A DNA stretch of 64,000 nt, from contig DDTL01000182.1 of assembly GCA_002344345.1 (NCBI GenBank), forward strand, positions 1 to 64,000, given 5' to 3'. This document shows, in pieces, positions 1 to 8,107 of this stretch (position 1 is its first letter; each line of letters opens with the position of its first letter). Source of the stretch: Saprospiraceae bacterium UBA2365 (GTDB lineage Bacteria; Bacteroidota; Bacteroidia; Chitinophagales; Saprospiraceae). The notes beneath the pieces were generated by a model that made no database searches, was not told where the DNA came from, and worked only from the letters and a program-made list of their open reading frames with translations. The translations under genes were made by a program, and so were the position numbers.

Positions 1-1368
1 GTATATGACAAATCCTAGGAATTTGCTTAATAAAAAGCTAACTACAAGGACAATTAATTGAAAAATAAATATTTTTATAAAATATGGATTAAAAATAAAC
101 TTAAAACGACTTCTGGCGAGATAAAACATATGTATTGAATAAACTATATATGTTAAAAAGTATCCTATTCCTAATCCTTCAATTCCCCAAAAAAAATAAC
201 CAGTAATGGAAAAAAGTAAGGAATAGAAATTTGCCGCTAATTCATTCCAAAAGAAGATTTTTGAATCGCCTCTAGCAACAAACGAAAATGACAATGCCCA
301 GCTAATAGCTCTAAAAAACATCCCTAACAAAACCCATTCGATCATATTTGTTGTAATGACAAACTCTTTAGTATAAAAAAGTAAAACTAAATATTTTATG
401 AATACCATAAAAATCAATATCAATGGAGCTAATATAGTAATCAATAAAATTATTTGTTTGTTTATCACCTCTATTAGTTCAGTATTGTTTGATGCTATTG
501 ATGAAATTCTAGGTGCATAATCAGTACTCATAGCATTTAACACAATACCCACATAGGAAGAGACCATTCCTACTCCTGCAGTATAAAGTCCAACTTCAGA
601 AATTTGACCGTATCGGGATATAAAAATTTTTAATAAGTAAGCAGCACCTTGTGTAGCAAAACCTGTGAAGGCAATAACAAATCCTAAGGAAATCATACCT
701 TTCCCATGAATATAAGTTTCTTTGATACTTAAAAATACTTTAGTATACTCAATTTTGCGTGCAAAAAACCATGATAAAAGCAATTGAACTGCAGAACTAA
801 TTATAATGGCCGGAATAATCGCTCCTATTCCCCAAATATAATAAAGTGGAACTGTCAATAATAATCCTAAAAAACTTCCAATCAAGGCAGATTTTGCAAT
901 TTCACTATACCTAAATGTTCCTTGCAATAGGACTGTAAAGCCAATATTAACCTGATTAAATAGTAATGTAATAGAAACGATTCTAAATGCTATGGTATAT
1001 TCATCACTTCCAAATGTTATAACACTTAAAGATGGTGCAAAAATAAAAGTAATAAAAGTACCTATTAAACCTGTGATTATTACAATTTTTCTTAGGATTG
1101 TAATTATAGTATTTTTCCTAAGCACATTTCCAGAAGTAAAAGCTTGAGAAACATCCTTCACTCCACTTGTACCTAATCCAAATCCGACTAGGGATCCTAT
1201 AATTTCTAAGGTAGCAGTTATCATACCAGAAATACCCATTCCTGAAGGACCTAATAATATAGCAATAAATTTTGTCCTAATGATAGTGATTAAAATTTGA
1301 ATTACTTTTACTCCTCCGAATAAAGTAGTTGCTTTAATAATATTAGAATAAGAATTTCTTTCAGACAT
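1..1368 (-). CDS. wzx: Wzx-type polysaccharide flippase (C-terminus cut by window edge)
   Basis: This reading frame opens at ATG 1368 and runs without a stop to base 1, so the 456 codons seen lack only the C-terminal end. It is very hydrophobic, with about a dozen predicted membrane segments and short charged loops. The N-terminus (about residues 14-60: TTLFGGVKV, RTKFIAILLG, then a Gly-rich stretch) is typical of the MATE/MOP-superfamily O-antigen translocases that flip undecaprenyl-linked repeat units across the inner membrane. The start codon shares one base with the TAA stop of the upstream aminotransferase (TAATG), so the two are translationally coupled. As the last gene visible in the polysaccharide operon it implies a Wzx/Wzy-type export route, with glycosyltransferases and polymerase probably further left. 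The family is clear; substrate specificity is not readable. Confidence 0.88.
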   Translation of the reverse strand, partial: MSERNSYSNIIKATTLFGGVKVIQILITIIRTKFIAILLGPSGMGISGMITATLEIIGSLVGFGLGTSGVKDVSQAFTSGNVLRKNTIITILRKIVIITGLIGTFITFIFAPSLSVITFGSDEYTIAFRIVSITLLFNQVNIGFTVLLQGTFRYSEIAKSALIGSFLGLLLTVPLYYIWGIGAIIPAIIISSAVQLLLSWFFARKIEYTKVFLSIKETYIHGKGMISLGFVIAFTGFATQGAAYLLKIFISRYGQISEVGLYTAGVGMVSSYVGIVLNAMSTDYAPRISSIASNNTELIEVINKQIILLITILAPLILIFMVFIKYLVLLFYTKEFVITTNMIEWVLLGMFFRAISWALSFSFVARGDSKIFFWNELAANFYSLLFSITGYFFWGIEGLGIGYFLTYIVYSIHMFYLARSRFKFIFNPYFIKIFIFQLIVLVVSFLLSKFLGFVIY

Positions 1369-2492
1369 TAAAATGAATTAATTGCTTTAACTACTGAAAT
1401 GACTTCTTCATCTGTCATTACTGCGCTAATAGGCAAACTTATTACTTCAGAATGGATTTTTTCTGTTATAGGAAAAGTTACAATATTCCATTCTTTATAA
1501 GCCTGTTGTTTATGAGGAGGAACAGGATAATGAATCAACGATTGGATGTTATTGCTAGTCAGATAACTATTTAATTCATTTTGAAGCCTCGTTCGAATAA
1601 CAAAAAGGTGCCATACATGTGTAAAATCAAATTTCAAAGATTTTGAAAGCAAATGATCTTTATGGCATGGTAATACAATGTCTTTATTTGTTATATTTTC
1701 ACAATAGAATTGGGCGATTTCTCGTCTACGATCATTCTCTTTATCTAAATATTTAAGTTTAATTGTTAAAAAAGCTGCTTGAATCTCATCCATCCGGCTG
1801 TTTAATCCTTGATATTCATTGTGATACTTTTGTCTGCTGCCGTAGTTACCTAAAGCCCTGATGATTTCTGCAAGTTTATCATCCCCGGTGGAGACTGCTC
1901 CAGCATCGCCTATTGCACCCAGGTTCTTGCCGGGATAAAAAGAGAAACCAGCAGAATCACCTAATGCACCTGATTTTAATCCATTCCATTCAGCTCCAAT
2001 TGCTTGAGCATTATCTTCAATAATTTTTAAATTGTATCTTCTTCTAATTTCTTCCAGTTTTCTGCCCCAACAAATTTGTCCATATAGGTGAACTACCATA
2101 ATTGCACGGGTGCGTTCAGTAATTCTTTCTTCTATTTTATCAAAATCCAAGTTGTAAGTTTTGAAATCAGGCTCTACCAAAACAGGCTTAAGCCGATTAT
2201 CTGTAATTGCAAGTATGGAAGCAATATAAGTGTTTGCAGGTACTATGACTTCATCTCCTTCCTTCATAAACCCTATCTCAATGTATGCCTTCAGGATCAG
2301 ACGTAGTGCATCCAGACCATTGGCTACTCCAATAGCATGTTTTACCCCAATGTAATTGGCTAGATTGGTTTCAAAGCGATTTACACTTTCACCTAATAAA
2401 TACCAGCCGGAGTCGATAACTTCTTCGGCTGCTTTTTTAAGTTCTTCTGCGTATTGAGCATTGATTTTTTGAAGGTCAAGGAATTTAATCAT
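1368..2492 (-). CDS. fdtB: DegT/DnrJ/EryC1/StrS aminotransferase, dTDP-3-oxo-6-deoxyhexose type (FdtB/QdtB-like)
   Basis: A PLP-dependent sugar aminotransferase of 374 residues. With two FdtA/QdtA-like ketoisomerases and RmlAB in the same operon, the expected reaction is transamination of dTDP-3-keto-6-deoxyhexose to dTDP-Fuc3N or dTDP-Qui3N. Visible family features are the N-terminal [11 protein letters not shown], the substrate-loop GVANGLDAL, the phosphate/ring-stacking segment with EDNAQAIGA, and the PLP-lysine motif [17 protein letters not shown]. The frame can be read from 2555, but the 21 extra residues are hydrophobic and lysine-rich and unlike the family. ATG 2492 lies one base after the upstream stop and gives the canonical N-terminus, so it is preferred. 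It overlaps the flippase start by one base. Whether the sugar is the gluco or galacto form depends on the isomerase and cannot be read here. Confidence 0.88.
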   Translation of the reverse strand: MIKFLDLQKINAQYAEELKKAAEEVIDSGWYLLGESVNRFETNLANYIGVKHAIGVANGLDALRLILKAYIEIGFMKEGDEVIVPANTYIASILAITDNRLKPVLVEPDFKTYNLDFDKIEERITERTRAIMVVHLYGQICWGRKLEEIRRRYNLKIIEDNAQAIGAEWNGLKSGALGDSAGFSFYPGKNLGAIGDAGAVSTGDDKLAEIIRALGNYGSRQKYHNEYQGLNSRMDEIQAAFLTIKLKYLDKENDRRREIAQFYCENITNKDIVLPCHKDHLLSKSLKFDFTHVWHLFVIRTRLQNELNSYLTSNNIQSLIHYPVPPHKQQAYKEWNIVTFPITEKIHSEVISLPISAVMTDEEVISVVKAINSF

Positions 2493-2493
2493 A

Positions 2494-3171
2494 TTAGTAA
2501 AGGTCTCTTTTAGATAGTATATGATTTTTTTGAAATATTTCCACAATTTGACCAATTTTATCAGATTTTGGAAATACTCCTTTTAATATATACCTTTGAA
2601 TTTCTTCTACGTATTCATCAAATCCATATTTTTTTATAGCATAATCATTGACCGAAATTTCTTTTCCAGGTATATACCTACTAAATGGCTTAACATTTTT
2701 CATCACTGCAGCTCCAGTAGCTACAATTGAATACTGACCAATAATGCAATATTGATTTATTGTTGCACCCATTCCCAAATTAGCTCCATCTAAAATTTTA
2801 GTAATTCCAGCTAAAACGCACATTGGAGTAATAACTACTTTATCGCCAAGTTGCGCATCATGAGGTATATGGACGCTCTGCATTAAAAAAACATCATTCC
2901 CTACATATGTAATTTCTTCATAACAAGGTTTTTGGATTGCAGTAAACTCTCTTATAATATTTCGATTACCAATTTTGATGAATGAATTTGAACTATCATA
3001 ATACTTATTTCTGGTATCTTGGCCTGGCGAACCAATTACCACATGAGGGCCAATGATATTATCATCTCCTATTTCCGTTGGACCTAAAATAATTGTATAA
3101 GGTAAAATTCTGTTACCTTTGCCAAGAATTACTCTATCACCAATTATTGCTGTCGGATGGATTTCATTCAT
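2494..3171 (-). CDS. LpxA-like left-handed beta-helix acyltransferase
   Basis: A 225-residue protein built of hexapeptide repeats (I-G-D/N-x-x steps across about residues 1-170) followed by a short helical tail, the layout of LpxA-type acyl-ACP/acyl-CoA:amino-sugar acyltransferases rather than of the shorter acetyltransferases. [14 protein letters not shown] resembles the catalytic-His region of LpxA (H-x-x-H-D). It lies directly downstream of a MaoC-type (R)-hydratase, with two bases between them, and directly upstream of the 3-amino-sugar aminotransferase. I infer that it N-acylates the dTDP-3-amino sugar, possibly with an (R)-3-hydroxyacyl group supplied by the hydratase. A housekeeping LpxA role in lipid A is less likely because of the operon, but cannot be excluded from sequence alone. 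Confidence 0.75.
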   Translation of the reverse strand: MNEIHPTAIIGDRVILGKGNRILPYTIILGPTEIGDDNIIGPHVVIGSPGQDTRNKYYDSSNSFIKIGNRNIIREFTAIQKPCYEEITYVGNDVFLMQSVHIPHDAQLGDKVVITPMCVLAGITKILDGANLGMGATINQYCIIGQYSIVATGAAVMKNVKPFSRYIPGKEISVNDYAIKKYGFDEYVEEIQRYILKGVFPKSDKIGQIVEIFQKNHILSKRDLY

Positions 3172-3173
3172 TT

Positions 3174-3575
3174 CTAAACTAATTTAATTATTGCCTTTCC
3201 TGCCAAAACAATTTGTTTGTCGTCATTTTTAGTGCAAAATGTATCAAGATAAATAAGTGATTTTTCATGATTAATATCAGTTACTTTTACAGTTGCTGTA
3301 ACATTTTCATTTAGATATACAGGTTTCTTGAAATTCATTTCTTGGTGTAAATATATACTACCTGGTCCAGGTAATTTTGTACCTAATACAGCACTAATAA
3401 GAGATCCATAAAGATATCCATGAACAATCCGTTTTTTGAAAATTGTTTGTGCAGCAAAATCATCCTCCAAATGCACTGGATTATTGTCTAAACTTAACTT
3501 TGTAAAAAGCTCAACATCTTTGTCTGAAAATGATTTGGAAATTGATGCTTCTTGTCCAATTATTAATTCAATCAT
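3174..3575 (-). CDS. MaoC-like (R)-specific enoyl-CoA hydratase (PhaJ-like)
   Basis: A 133-residue hot-dog-fold protein. It carries the hydratase-2 signature in LDNNPVHLEDDFAAQTIF (catalytic Asp and His), followed by RIVHGYLYGSLIS and LPGPGSIYLHQEMNFKKPVY, which match PhaJ-type enzymes that hydrate crotonyl-CoA or short enoyl-CoAs to (R)-3-hydroxyacyl-CoA. In this operon the gene overlaps the preceding cupin by four bases and abuts an LpxA-like acyltransferase, so its product is probably an acyl donor for an amino sugar (for example 3-hydroxybutyryl), not a polyhydroxyalkanoate precursor. The fold and signature are seen directly; the pathway link is inferred from position. Confidence 0.82.
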   Translation of the reverse strand: MIELIIGQEASISKSFSDKDVELFTKLSLDNNPVHLEDDFAAQTIFKKRIVHGYLYGSLISAVLGTKLPGPGSIYLHQEMNFKKPVYLNENVTATVKVTDINHEKSLIYLDTFCTKNDDKQIVLAGKAIIKLV

Positions 3576-3991
3576 ATTACATAATTTAAAAATTGTTCAT
3601 AATCGCGTAAATAATCATTAATATTATATTTTTCTGAAGCTAAAACTAAACAAATTGCTCCAGATGAAAATTCCATCAGTTCTCTCCATATTCCCGGAAC
3701 TATTAGTAAGCCATAGTCAGGCCTGTTCAAAGTTACTATTTTCTTATTGTTACCATCATCAAGCATAACATCAAAAGACCCGCTTGCTGCAACCATGAGT
3801 TGATGCAATTGCTTATGTGCATGACCTCCCCTGTTTTCACCTCCAGGAATATCATACAGATAGTATATTCGTTTAACTTCAAACGGAATGCTTTTTTCCC
3901 CTTCTATAATCGTAATATTCCCGGCACGATTATGTATTTTATTTAATGGTAAAATGACACAATCAAATACACTATTCCTTTCCATATCCAT
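3572..3991 (-). CDS. fdtA: FdtA/QdtA-like sugar 3,4-ketoisomerase (WxcM-like cupin), second copy
   Basis: A small cupin of 139 residues. FdtA/QdtA enzymes convert dTDP-4-keto-6-deoxyglucose to the 3-keto isomer before transamination. The sequence has the family core IYYLYDIPGGENRGGHAHK with both histidines, then SGSFDVMLDDG, a C-terminal WRE motif and DYLRDYEQF. It is preceded by a close paralogue that lacks the second histidine, so this copy is the better candidate for the active isomerase. The frame also reads from 4042, but the extra residues ([11 protein letters not shown]...) are translated from the end of the upstream gene. ATG 3991 (or 3985) gives a normal N-terminus and overlaps the upstream stop by 20 (or 14) bases. 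Whether the product leads to Fuc3N or Qui3N is not decidable here. Confidence 0.85.
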   Translation of the reverse strand: MDMERNSVFDCVILPLNKIHNRAGNITIIEGEKSIPFEVKRIYYLYDIPGGENRGGHAHKQLHQLMVAASGSFDVMLDDGNNKKIVTLNRPDYGLLIVPGIWRELMEFSSGAICLVLASEKYNINDYLRDYEQFLNYVI

Positions 3992-4385
3992 TTCTGAATT
4001 TAAGAAATTCATCATAATTAAAAATATAATCGCTGCTATCAAAATGTGTGGAACTTACAACCAGCGCAAGAGAGTTTGTGGAAAAGTTCTCCATTTGACG
4101 CCATACACCAGCTGGTAAAAACAGTCCAAAATATGAACGGTTTAAATAATACCTCTCTTGAATATTGCCATCATCGACAATCACATCAAAACTACCAGAT
4201 AATGCTACGACCAATTCCTGCTGCATTTTAAATGCATGCCCACCCCTTTTTTGGCCTCCTGGAACATCATAAATCCAGTATACCCTTTCAATTTTAAAAG
4301 GAATATGTTTAAATTCTTCAAAAAATGATAAATTTCCTCTAGGATCTTCAAATTTGGGAAGATCAATTAAAGTTGGTTTATCCAT
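3972..4385 (-). CDS. FdtA/QdtA-like WxcM cupin, first copy with altered active-site histidine
   Basis: A 137-residue cupin paralogous to the next gene downstream. The shared core is [30 protein letters not shown] and DYIFNYDEF. Where the neighbour has GGHAHK this copy has GGHAFK, losing the second His of the pair that forms the ketoisomerase active site in structurally studied FdtA. The conserved Arg of the C-terminal DYxRDY motif is also changed. It may be an isomerase with different stereochemical outcome, a partner subunit, or a non-catalytic paralogue. It overlaps the rmlA stop by eight bases and the next cupin by 14-20 bases, so the pair is clearly co-translated. Family assignment is firm; activity is uncertain. 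Confidence 0.8.
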   Translation of the reverse strand: MDKPTLIDLPKFEDPRGNLSFFEEFKHIPFKIERVYWIYDVPGGQKRGGHAFKMQQELVVALSGSFDVIVDDGNIQERYYLNRSYFGLFLPAGVWRQMENFSTNSLALVVSSTHFDSSDYIFNYDEFLKFRNGYGKE

Positions 4386-5253
4386 TTAGTATTTTTTTAA
4401 GGTAATTCGCATAGGAACTTTTTCCTTGTTCATTTATGAGGTCATACATTTCATTTATCGAAATATAATTCATTTTGTATGCAATTTCTTCAATACATGC
4501 GATTTTCAAACTAGTTCTCTTCTCTACTGCTTTGACAAACTCAGTTGCTTCACTCAAGGCTTCATGTGTTCCTGTATCCAACCAGGCATAGCCTCTACTC
4601 AGAAACTGGAGCTTAAGTTTCTCTGTTTTGAGATATGCATCATTCACTGATGTTATTTCCAATTCTCCCCTATTTGAGGGTTTTACTTGTTTTGCAATTT
4701 CAACCACAGAATTCGGATAGAAATATAAACCAACAACTGCATAATTGCTTTTGGGTTCTTTTGGCTTTTCCTCAATACATACAACATTCCCTTCCGAATC
4801 AACTTCAGCAACTCCATAGCGTTCAGGATCTTCAACATAATATCCAAAAACAACAGCTTTTTTTTCTCTTTGGACAGTTTCCACACTTAGTGACAGAAGT
4901 TTTTGTAATCCGGCACCATAAAAGATATTATCTCCGAGTACCAAACAAACATCATCTCCACCAATGAATTCTTCTCCCAAAATGAATGCCTGTGCAAGCC
5001 CATCAGGTGAAGGCTGTTCTTTGTAACTGAATTTCAAACCAATCTGACTTCCATCTCCCAGAAGTTTTTCGAAATTCGGTAAATCGTGAGGTGTAGATAT
5101 AATTAATATTTCACGGATACCAGCCAACATCAGCACTGACAACGGATAATAGATCATTGGTTTGTCATAAATCGGCAATAATTGTTTTGACACAACTTTT
5201 GTAATAGGATGTAATCGGGTGCCGGCTCCGCCAGCTAGAATGATGCCTTTCAT
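4378..5253 (-). CDS. rmlA: Glucose-1-phosphate thymidylyltransferase, intact copy
   Basis: A 291-residue RmlA, normal length for the family, making dTDP-glucose from dTTP and glucose-1-phosphate. It has the nucleotide-binding start [16 protein letters not shown], the lysine motif [39 protein letters not shown] and the later [11 protein letters not shown]. It lies 107 bases downstream of rmlB and overlaps the following cupin gene by eight bases. No rmlC or rmlD is present, so dTDP-4-keto-6-deoxyglucose is apparently channelled to a 3-amino sugar instead of rhamnose. A second, frameshifted copy lies about 13 kb upstream in the same operon in the same orientation. Confidence 0.97.
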   Translation of the reverse strand: MKGIILAGGAGTRLHPITKVVSKQLLPIYDKPMIYYPLSVLMLAGIREILIISTPHDLPNFEKLLGDGSQIGLKFSYKEQPSPDGLAQAFILGEEFIGGDDVCLVLGDNIFYGAGLQKLLSLSVETVQREKKAVVFGYYVEDPERYGVAEVDSEGNVVCIEEKPKEPKSNYAVVGLYFYPNSVVEIAKQVKPSNRGELEITSVNDAYLKTEKLKLQFLSRGYAWLDTGTHEALSEATEFVKAVEKRTSLKIACIEEIAYKMNYISINEMYDLINEQGKSSYANYLKKILNG

Positions 5254-5360
5254 TATTACAATATTAAAATATTTGAAGGTTTTTAATAATATCAGATTTC
5301 ACTAAAACTTCAAACTTAAGCCATTTTTTGAGTTTTTTTTTGGATTCGCAATTAATATAT

Positions 5361-6416
5361 TCAAGAGCTAGTGCCTAGTCGTTCCAGGTTGTAATTGTTT
5401 TTTGTTACTTTTTCACACCAAACTATATTATCAAGGTACCACTTAATAGTTTTCCTGATGCCTGTTTCAAAAGTTTCTTCCGGTTTCCAACCTAGTTTAT
5501 CCTCAATTTTTGAAGCATCGATGGCATACCTGAAATCATGGCCAGGTCGATCTTTGACATAAGTTATTTGATGCATATATGTACTACCATCCTTCCTTGG
5601 AGACTCCTCATCTAATATCCTACAAATGGATTCCACAATTTCAATATTTTTTTTCTCGTTATGTCCTCCGATATTGTAAGTTTCCCCAATTGTACCTTTC
5701 AAAGCGACTGTAAGTAATGCCTTGACATGATCTCCCACATAAAGCCAATCTCTGACATTTAGCCCTTGACCATATACAGGAATTTCTTTACCCTGAAGTG
5801 CTTTTAATATAACAACCGGAATTAGTTTTTCGGGAAATTGTCTTGGTCCATAATTATTTGAGCAGTTGGTAATTAATACCGGAAAACCATACGTATGAAA
5901 CCAGGCCCGAACCAGGAAATCTGACGAAGCTTTGCTGGAAGAATAAGGAGAACGAGGGTCGTAAGGTGTTTTTTCGGTAAAATATCCTGTTTCGCCGAGT
6001 GATCCATACACTTCATCCGTTGACACATGAAGGAATCTGAAATTTTTCGCTTTTTCACTATCAATGGACTTCCAATACTCTCTGGTTTCTTCGAGCAACG
6101 AATGCGTTCCGAGGATATTTGTTCGTATAAATTCAGCAGAACCATCTATTGAACGATCCACATGAGATTCAGCGGCCAAATGCATGATGATATCCGGACT
6201 ATAAAAATTAAGAATTCTTCTGATTTCAAAATTATCACAAATATCCACTTTTTCAAAGGAATATTTTTTGGAGTTTGCTACGTTTTCAAGTGAGATCAAA
6301 TGGCCAGCATAGGTTAGTTTATCCACGTTAATTACATGGTGTTCTGTCTCAGATATTAAGTAATTAACCAAGGCTGAACCAATAAATCCTGCACCACCTG
6401 TAACTAAAATCGTCAT
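5361..6416 (-). CDS. rmlB: dTDP-glucose 4,6-dehydratase
   Basis: An extended short-chain dehydrogenase of 351 residues that converts dTDP-glucose to dTDP-4-keto-6-deoxyglucose. Visible are the NAD-binding motif [15 protein letters not shown] at the N-terminus, [12 protein letters not shown], the catalytic [10 protein letters not shown] (Thr-Asp-Glu), the YSSSKASSD Tyr/Lys pair, [17 protein letters not shown], and [11 protein letters not shown]. The frame can be read from 6485, but the extra 23 residues are a hydrophobic run encoded by AT-rich spacer. ATG 6416 gives the canonical start [11 protein letters not shown]. It supplies the common intermediate for the 3-amino-sugar branch encoded just downstream. 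Confidence 0.97.
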   Translation of the reverse strand: MTILVTGGAGFIGSALVNYLISETEHHVINVDKLTYAGHLISLENVANSKKYSFEKVDICDNFEIRRILNFYSPDIIMHLAAESHVDRSIDGSAEFIRTNILGTHSLLEETREYWKSIDSEKAKNFRFLHVSTDEVYGSLGETGYFTEKTPYDPRSPYSSSKASSDFLVRAWFHTYGFPVLITNCSNNYGPRQFPEKLIPVVILKALQGKEIPVYGQGLNVRDWLYVGDHVKALLTVALKGTIGETYNIGGHNEKKNIEIVESICRILDEESPRKDGSTYMHQITYVKDRPGHDFRYAIDASKIEDKLGWKPEETFETGIRKTIKWYLDNIVWCEKVTKNNYNLERLGTSS

Positions 6417-6555
6417 AAACAAAAAATTTAAAATATGGGAATTAATTTCTAAAAAAAACAAATAATTAAAAGTCATTCCAAACATATTACATGAAAAATC
6501 AATAACCTAATCACTCTAAATTCCTTAGATTATAAATCATGTTTGCCTAAAATGT
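6417..6555 (-). other. Spacer between capG relic and rmlB
   Basis: AT-rich sequence with no gene. Together with the adjacent relic and repeat tract it makes up a roughly 320-base interval between capG and rmlB, unusually large for this otherwise tightly packed operon. I see no promoter box or convincing hairpin in it. Confidence 0.5.
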
Positions 6556-6673
6556 CTATATCATCCCTATTCCATCCAATACTCCAGACCGTCCTTTTGA
6601 TATAATCCGTATATCCCAAAATAATCCTGACTACTTTGTCGCTTACATTGGGCATTGAGTAGTCTGCAACGAG
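6556..6673 (-). pseudogene. Decayed copy of the 3' end of capG (UDP-GlcNAc 2-epimerase)
   Basis: Read on the minus strand this stretch encodes LVADYSMPNVSDKVVRIILG, then YTDYIKRTVWS, matching the C-terminus of the intact epimerase just upstream (LVNDYSMPNVSDKVVRILLG, then YTDYIKRTVWSE). It then runs on seven codons (IGWNRDD-I) to a TAG. Upstream of the match the frame is closed by a TAG at 6674-6676, directly next to the short tandem repeat tract. The intact and relic copies differ at many synonymous positions, so this is an old duplication or the surviving tail of a replaced homologue, not a recent copy. It has no start and is not expected to be translated. Confidence 0.85.
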
Positions 6674-6688
6674 CTATAAATAAAATAT

Positions 6689-6746
6689 GTGAACTGTGAG
6701 TTGTGAACTGTGAGTTGTGAGTTGTTTACTGATTACTGTTTACTCA
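6689..6746. repeat. Short tandem repeat tract, 7-bp units (GTGARYT / TTTACTGA type)
   Basis: Degenerate 7-bp units (gtgaact, gtgagtt, then tttactg, attactg, tttactc) fill the gap between the capG relic and the stop of intact capG. The tract runs to the TGA/TAA region of capG and borders the relic on its other side. It belongs to the same repeat family as the tracts at 7105-7252, 7998-8044, 8471-8514 and 9671-9817. Confidence 0.85.
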
Positions 6747-8065
6747 CTCCACACGGTTCGTTTAATATAATCCGTATAGCCCAATAAAATTCGGACTACC
6801 TTATCGCTCACATTTGGCATTGAATAATCATTCACCAATCTGAAATTGCAATTTTTACCAGTTTGTTGTATTTCCAACTGCAACAATCCCTGCATGATCC
6901 GCTCCGGATTCAATCCCACCATCATCACACTGGCTTCTTCCATGGCTTCTGGACGTTCATGTGCCTCCCGGATGTTCAATGCCCTGAAGTTTAAAATGGA
7001 AGATTCCTCTGAAATGGTACCGGAGTCAGAAAGCACTGCTAAGGCATTCATCTGCAAAGCGTTGTAATCTGAAAAGCCCATCGGTTTTTGCCATTGGATC
7101 AAGGAGTGATCGGCGATCTGTGATCTGTGATCTGCAGAGTGATCTGTGATCTGTGATCTGTGATCTGCAAAGTGATCTGTGATCTGTGATCTGTGATCTG
7201 TTTGTGATAACTGATCACTGTTTACTGATGACTGATTACTGATCACTGATAACTCCTCCAACTTCTTGCGTGTTCGCGGATGTGTGCTGACTATGATCGG
7301 GTATCCGTATTTTTCTGCGATGAGATTGAGGGCAGTTAAAAGTCCGCTGAAATTTTTATCGTTGTTGATGTTCTCTTCCCTGTGAGCAGAAACAACAAAA
7401 TACTTGTCTTTTTCAAGCCCAAGTCTGCTCAATACATCGGATGATTGTATTTTAGGCATGTAGTGATGCAATACTTCGCACATGGGAGAACCGGTTTTGA
7501 TGATCCTGTCCGGCGGAATGCCTTCCCTCAGCAAATATTCCCTTGCAATGCTGCTGTACGGCATATTGATATCGGAAATGTGATCCACGATCTTCCTGTT
7601 GGTTTCTTCAGGAACGCGCTGATCGAAACACCGGTTGCCAGCTTCCATGTGAAAAACGGGGATATGCCTTTTTTTTGCAGGAATGGCACATAAGCAGGAA
7701 TTGGTGTCACCCAATACCAGGAATGCATCCGGCTTGACTTCATCCAGAATGGGGTCTATGTTGATAAGTATTTGACCAATCGTTGCTGTTGCAGTTGCTC
7801 CGGCCGCATTTAAAAAATAATCCGGCTTACGAATGCCCAGGTCTTCATAAAAGATCTCGTTGAGTTCATAGTCGTAGTTTTGTCCGGTATGTACCGTGAT
7901 GTGTTCAATGGCTTCCGAGGCATCCAGTCTGAGCATCACACGGGAAAGTCGGATGATTTCGGGACGGGTGCCGACTACGGTCATTACTTTGAGTTTGGTG
8001 ATCTGTGATCTGTGATCTGTGATCTGTGAGCTGTGATCTGTGTGTTTTGATGGGTTATTTTCCAT
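6740..8065 (-). CDS. capG: UDP-N-acetylglucosamine 2-epimerase of the UDP-L-FucNAc pathway (CapG/FnlC-like), with repeat-encoded insertion
   Basis: A non-hydrolysing C2-epimerase of the WecB family. After CapE and CapF it catalyses the last step to UDP-L-FucNAc. The family core is plain: MTVVGTRPEIIRLSR, HTGQNYDYELN, LGDTNSCL, HMEAGNRCFDQRVPEE, SAHREENI, HPRTRKKLEEL, LSDSGTISEESSILN and AHERPEAMEE. At 441 residues it is longer than the usual 370-380. The surplus is a Ser/Gln/Asp/His-rich insertion at about residues 280-325, after HPRTRKKLEEL, with a 7-residue period (ITDHRSQ-like) encoded by 7-bp tandem repeats, plus about 24 repeat-encoded N-terminal residues. The native start seems overwritten: KLKVMTVVGTRPE is the normal family beginning. 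Translation may begin at ATG 8065 or at the internal ATG 7984. The catalytic motifs are intact, so activity is plausible if the insertion sits in a surface loop. Confidence 0.93.
   Translation of the reverse strand: MENNPSKHTDHSSQITDHRSQITKLKVMTVVGTRPEIIRLSRVMLRLDASEAIEHITVHTGQNYDYELNEIFYEDLGIRKPDYFLNAAGATATATIGQILINIDPILDEVKPDAFLVLGDTNSCLCAIPAKKRHIPVFHMEAGNRCFDQRVPEETNRKIVDHISDINMPYSSIAREYLLREGIPPDRIIKTGSPMCEVLHHYMPKIQSSDVLSRLGLEKDKYFVVSAHREENINNDKNFSGLLTALNLIAEKYGYPIIVSTHPRTRKKLEELSVISNQSSVNSDQLSQTDHRSQITDHFADHRSQITDHSADHRSQIADHSLIQWQKPMGFSDYNALQMNALAVLSDSGTISEESSILNFRALNIREAHERPEAMEEASVMMVGLNPERIMQGLLQLEIQQTGKNCNFRLVNDYSMPNVSDKVVRILLGYTDYIKRTVWSE
7105..7252. repeat. In-frame 7-bp tandem repeat inside capG
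   Basis: About twenty near-tandem heptamers (tgatctg on the plus strand, CAGATCA in the coding sense), with a higher-order spacing of roughly 32 bases marked by gca-ga/gca-aa interruptions. They then grade into CAGTNAN-type units. The tract preserves the capG frame. Because 7 is not a multiple of 3, a pure CAGATCA array reads as the same stop-free seven-residue cycle in all three frames of the coding strand. Confidence 0.93.
7998..8044. repeat. 7-bp tandem repeat at the capG start
   Basis: Six to seven heptamers of the tgatctg type covering the first codons of the capG frame (residues about 8-23, TDHSSQITDHRSQIT). The tract separates the conserved KLKVMTVVGTRPE start of the enzyme from the ATG at 8065 and forms the downstream flank of the four-helix-bundle gene at 8108-8455. 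Confidence 0.9.
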
Positions 8066-8107
8066 TTTGATGATATAGGGTCAATGATGATTAAATGAAT
8101 ACTATTA

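Noticed and set aside
5361..6485. Rhamnose biosynthesis operon
   Set aside because: Only RmlA and RmlB are present; RmlC and RmlD are missing, and the ketoisomerase and aminotransferase genes point to a 3-amino sugar.
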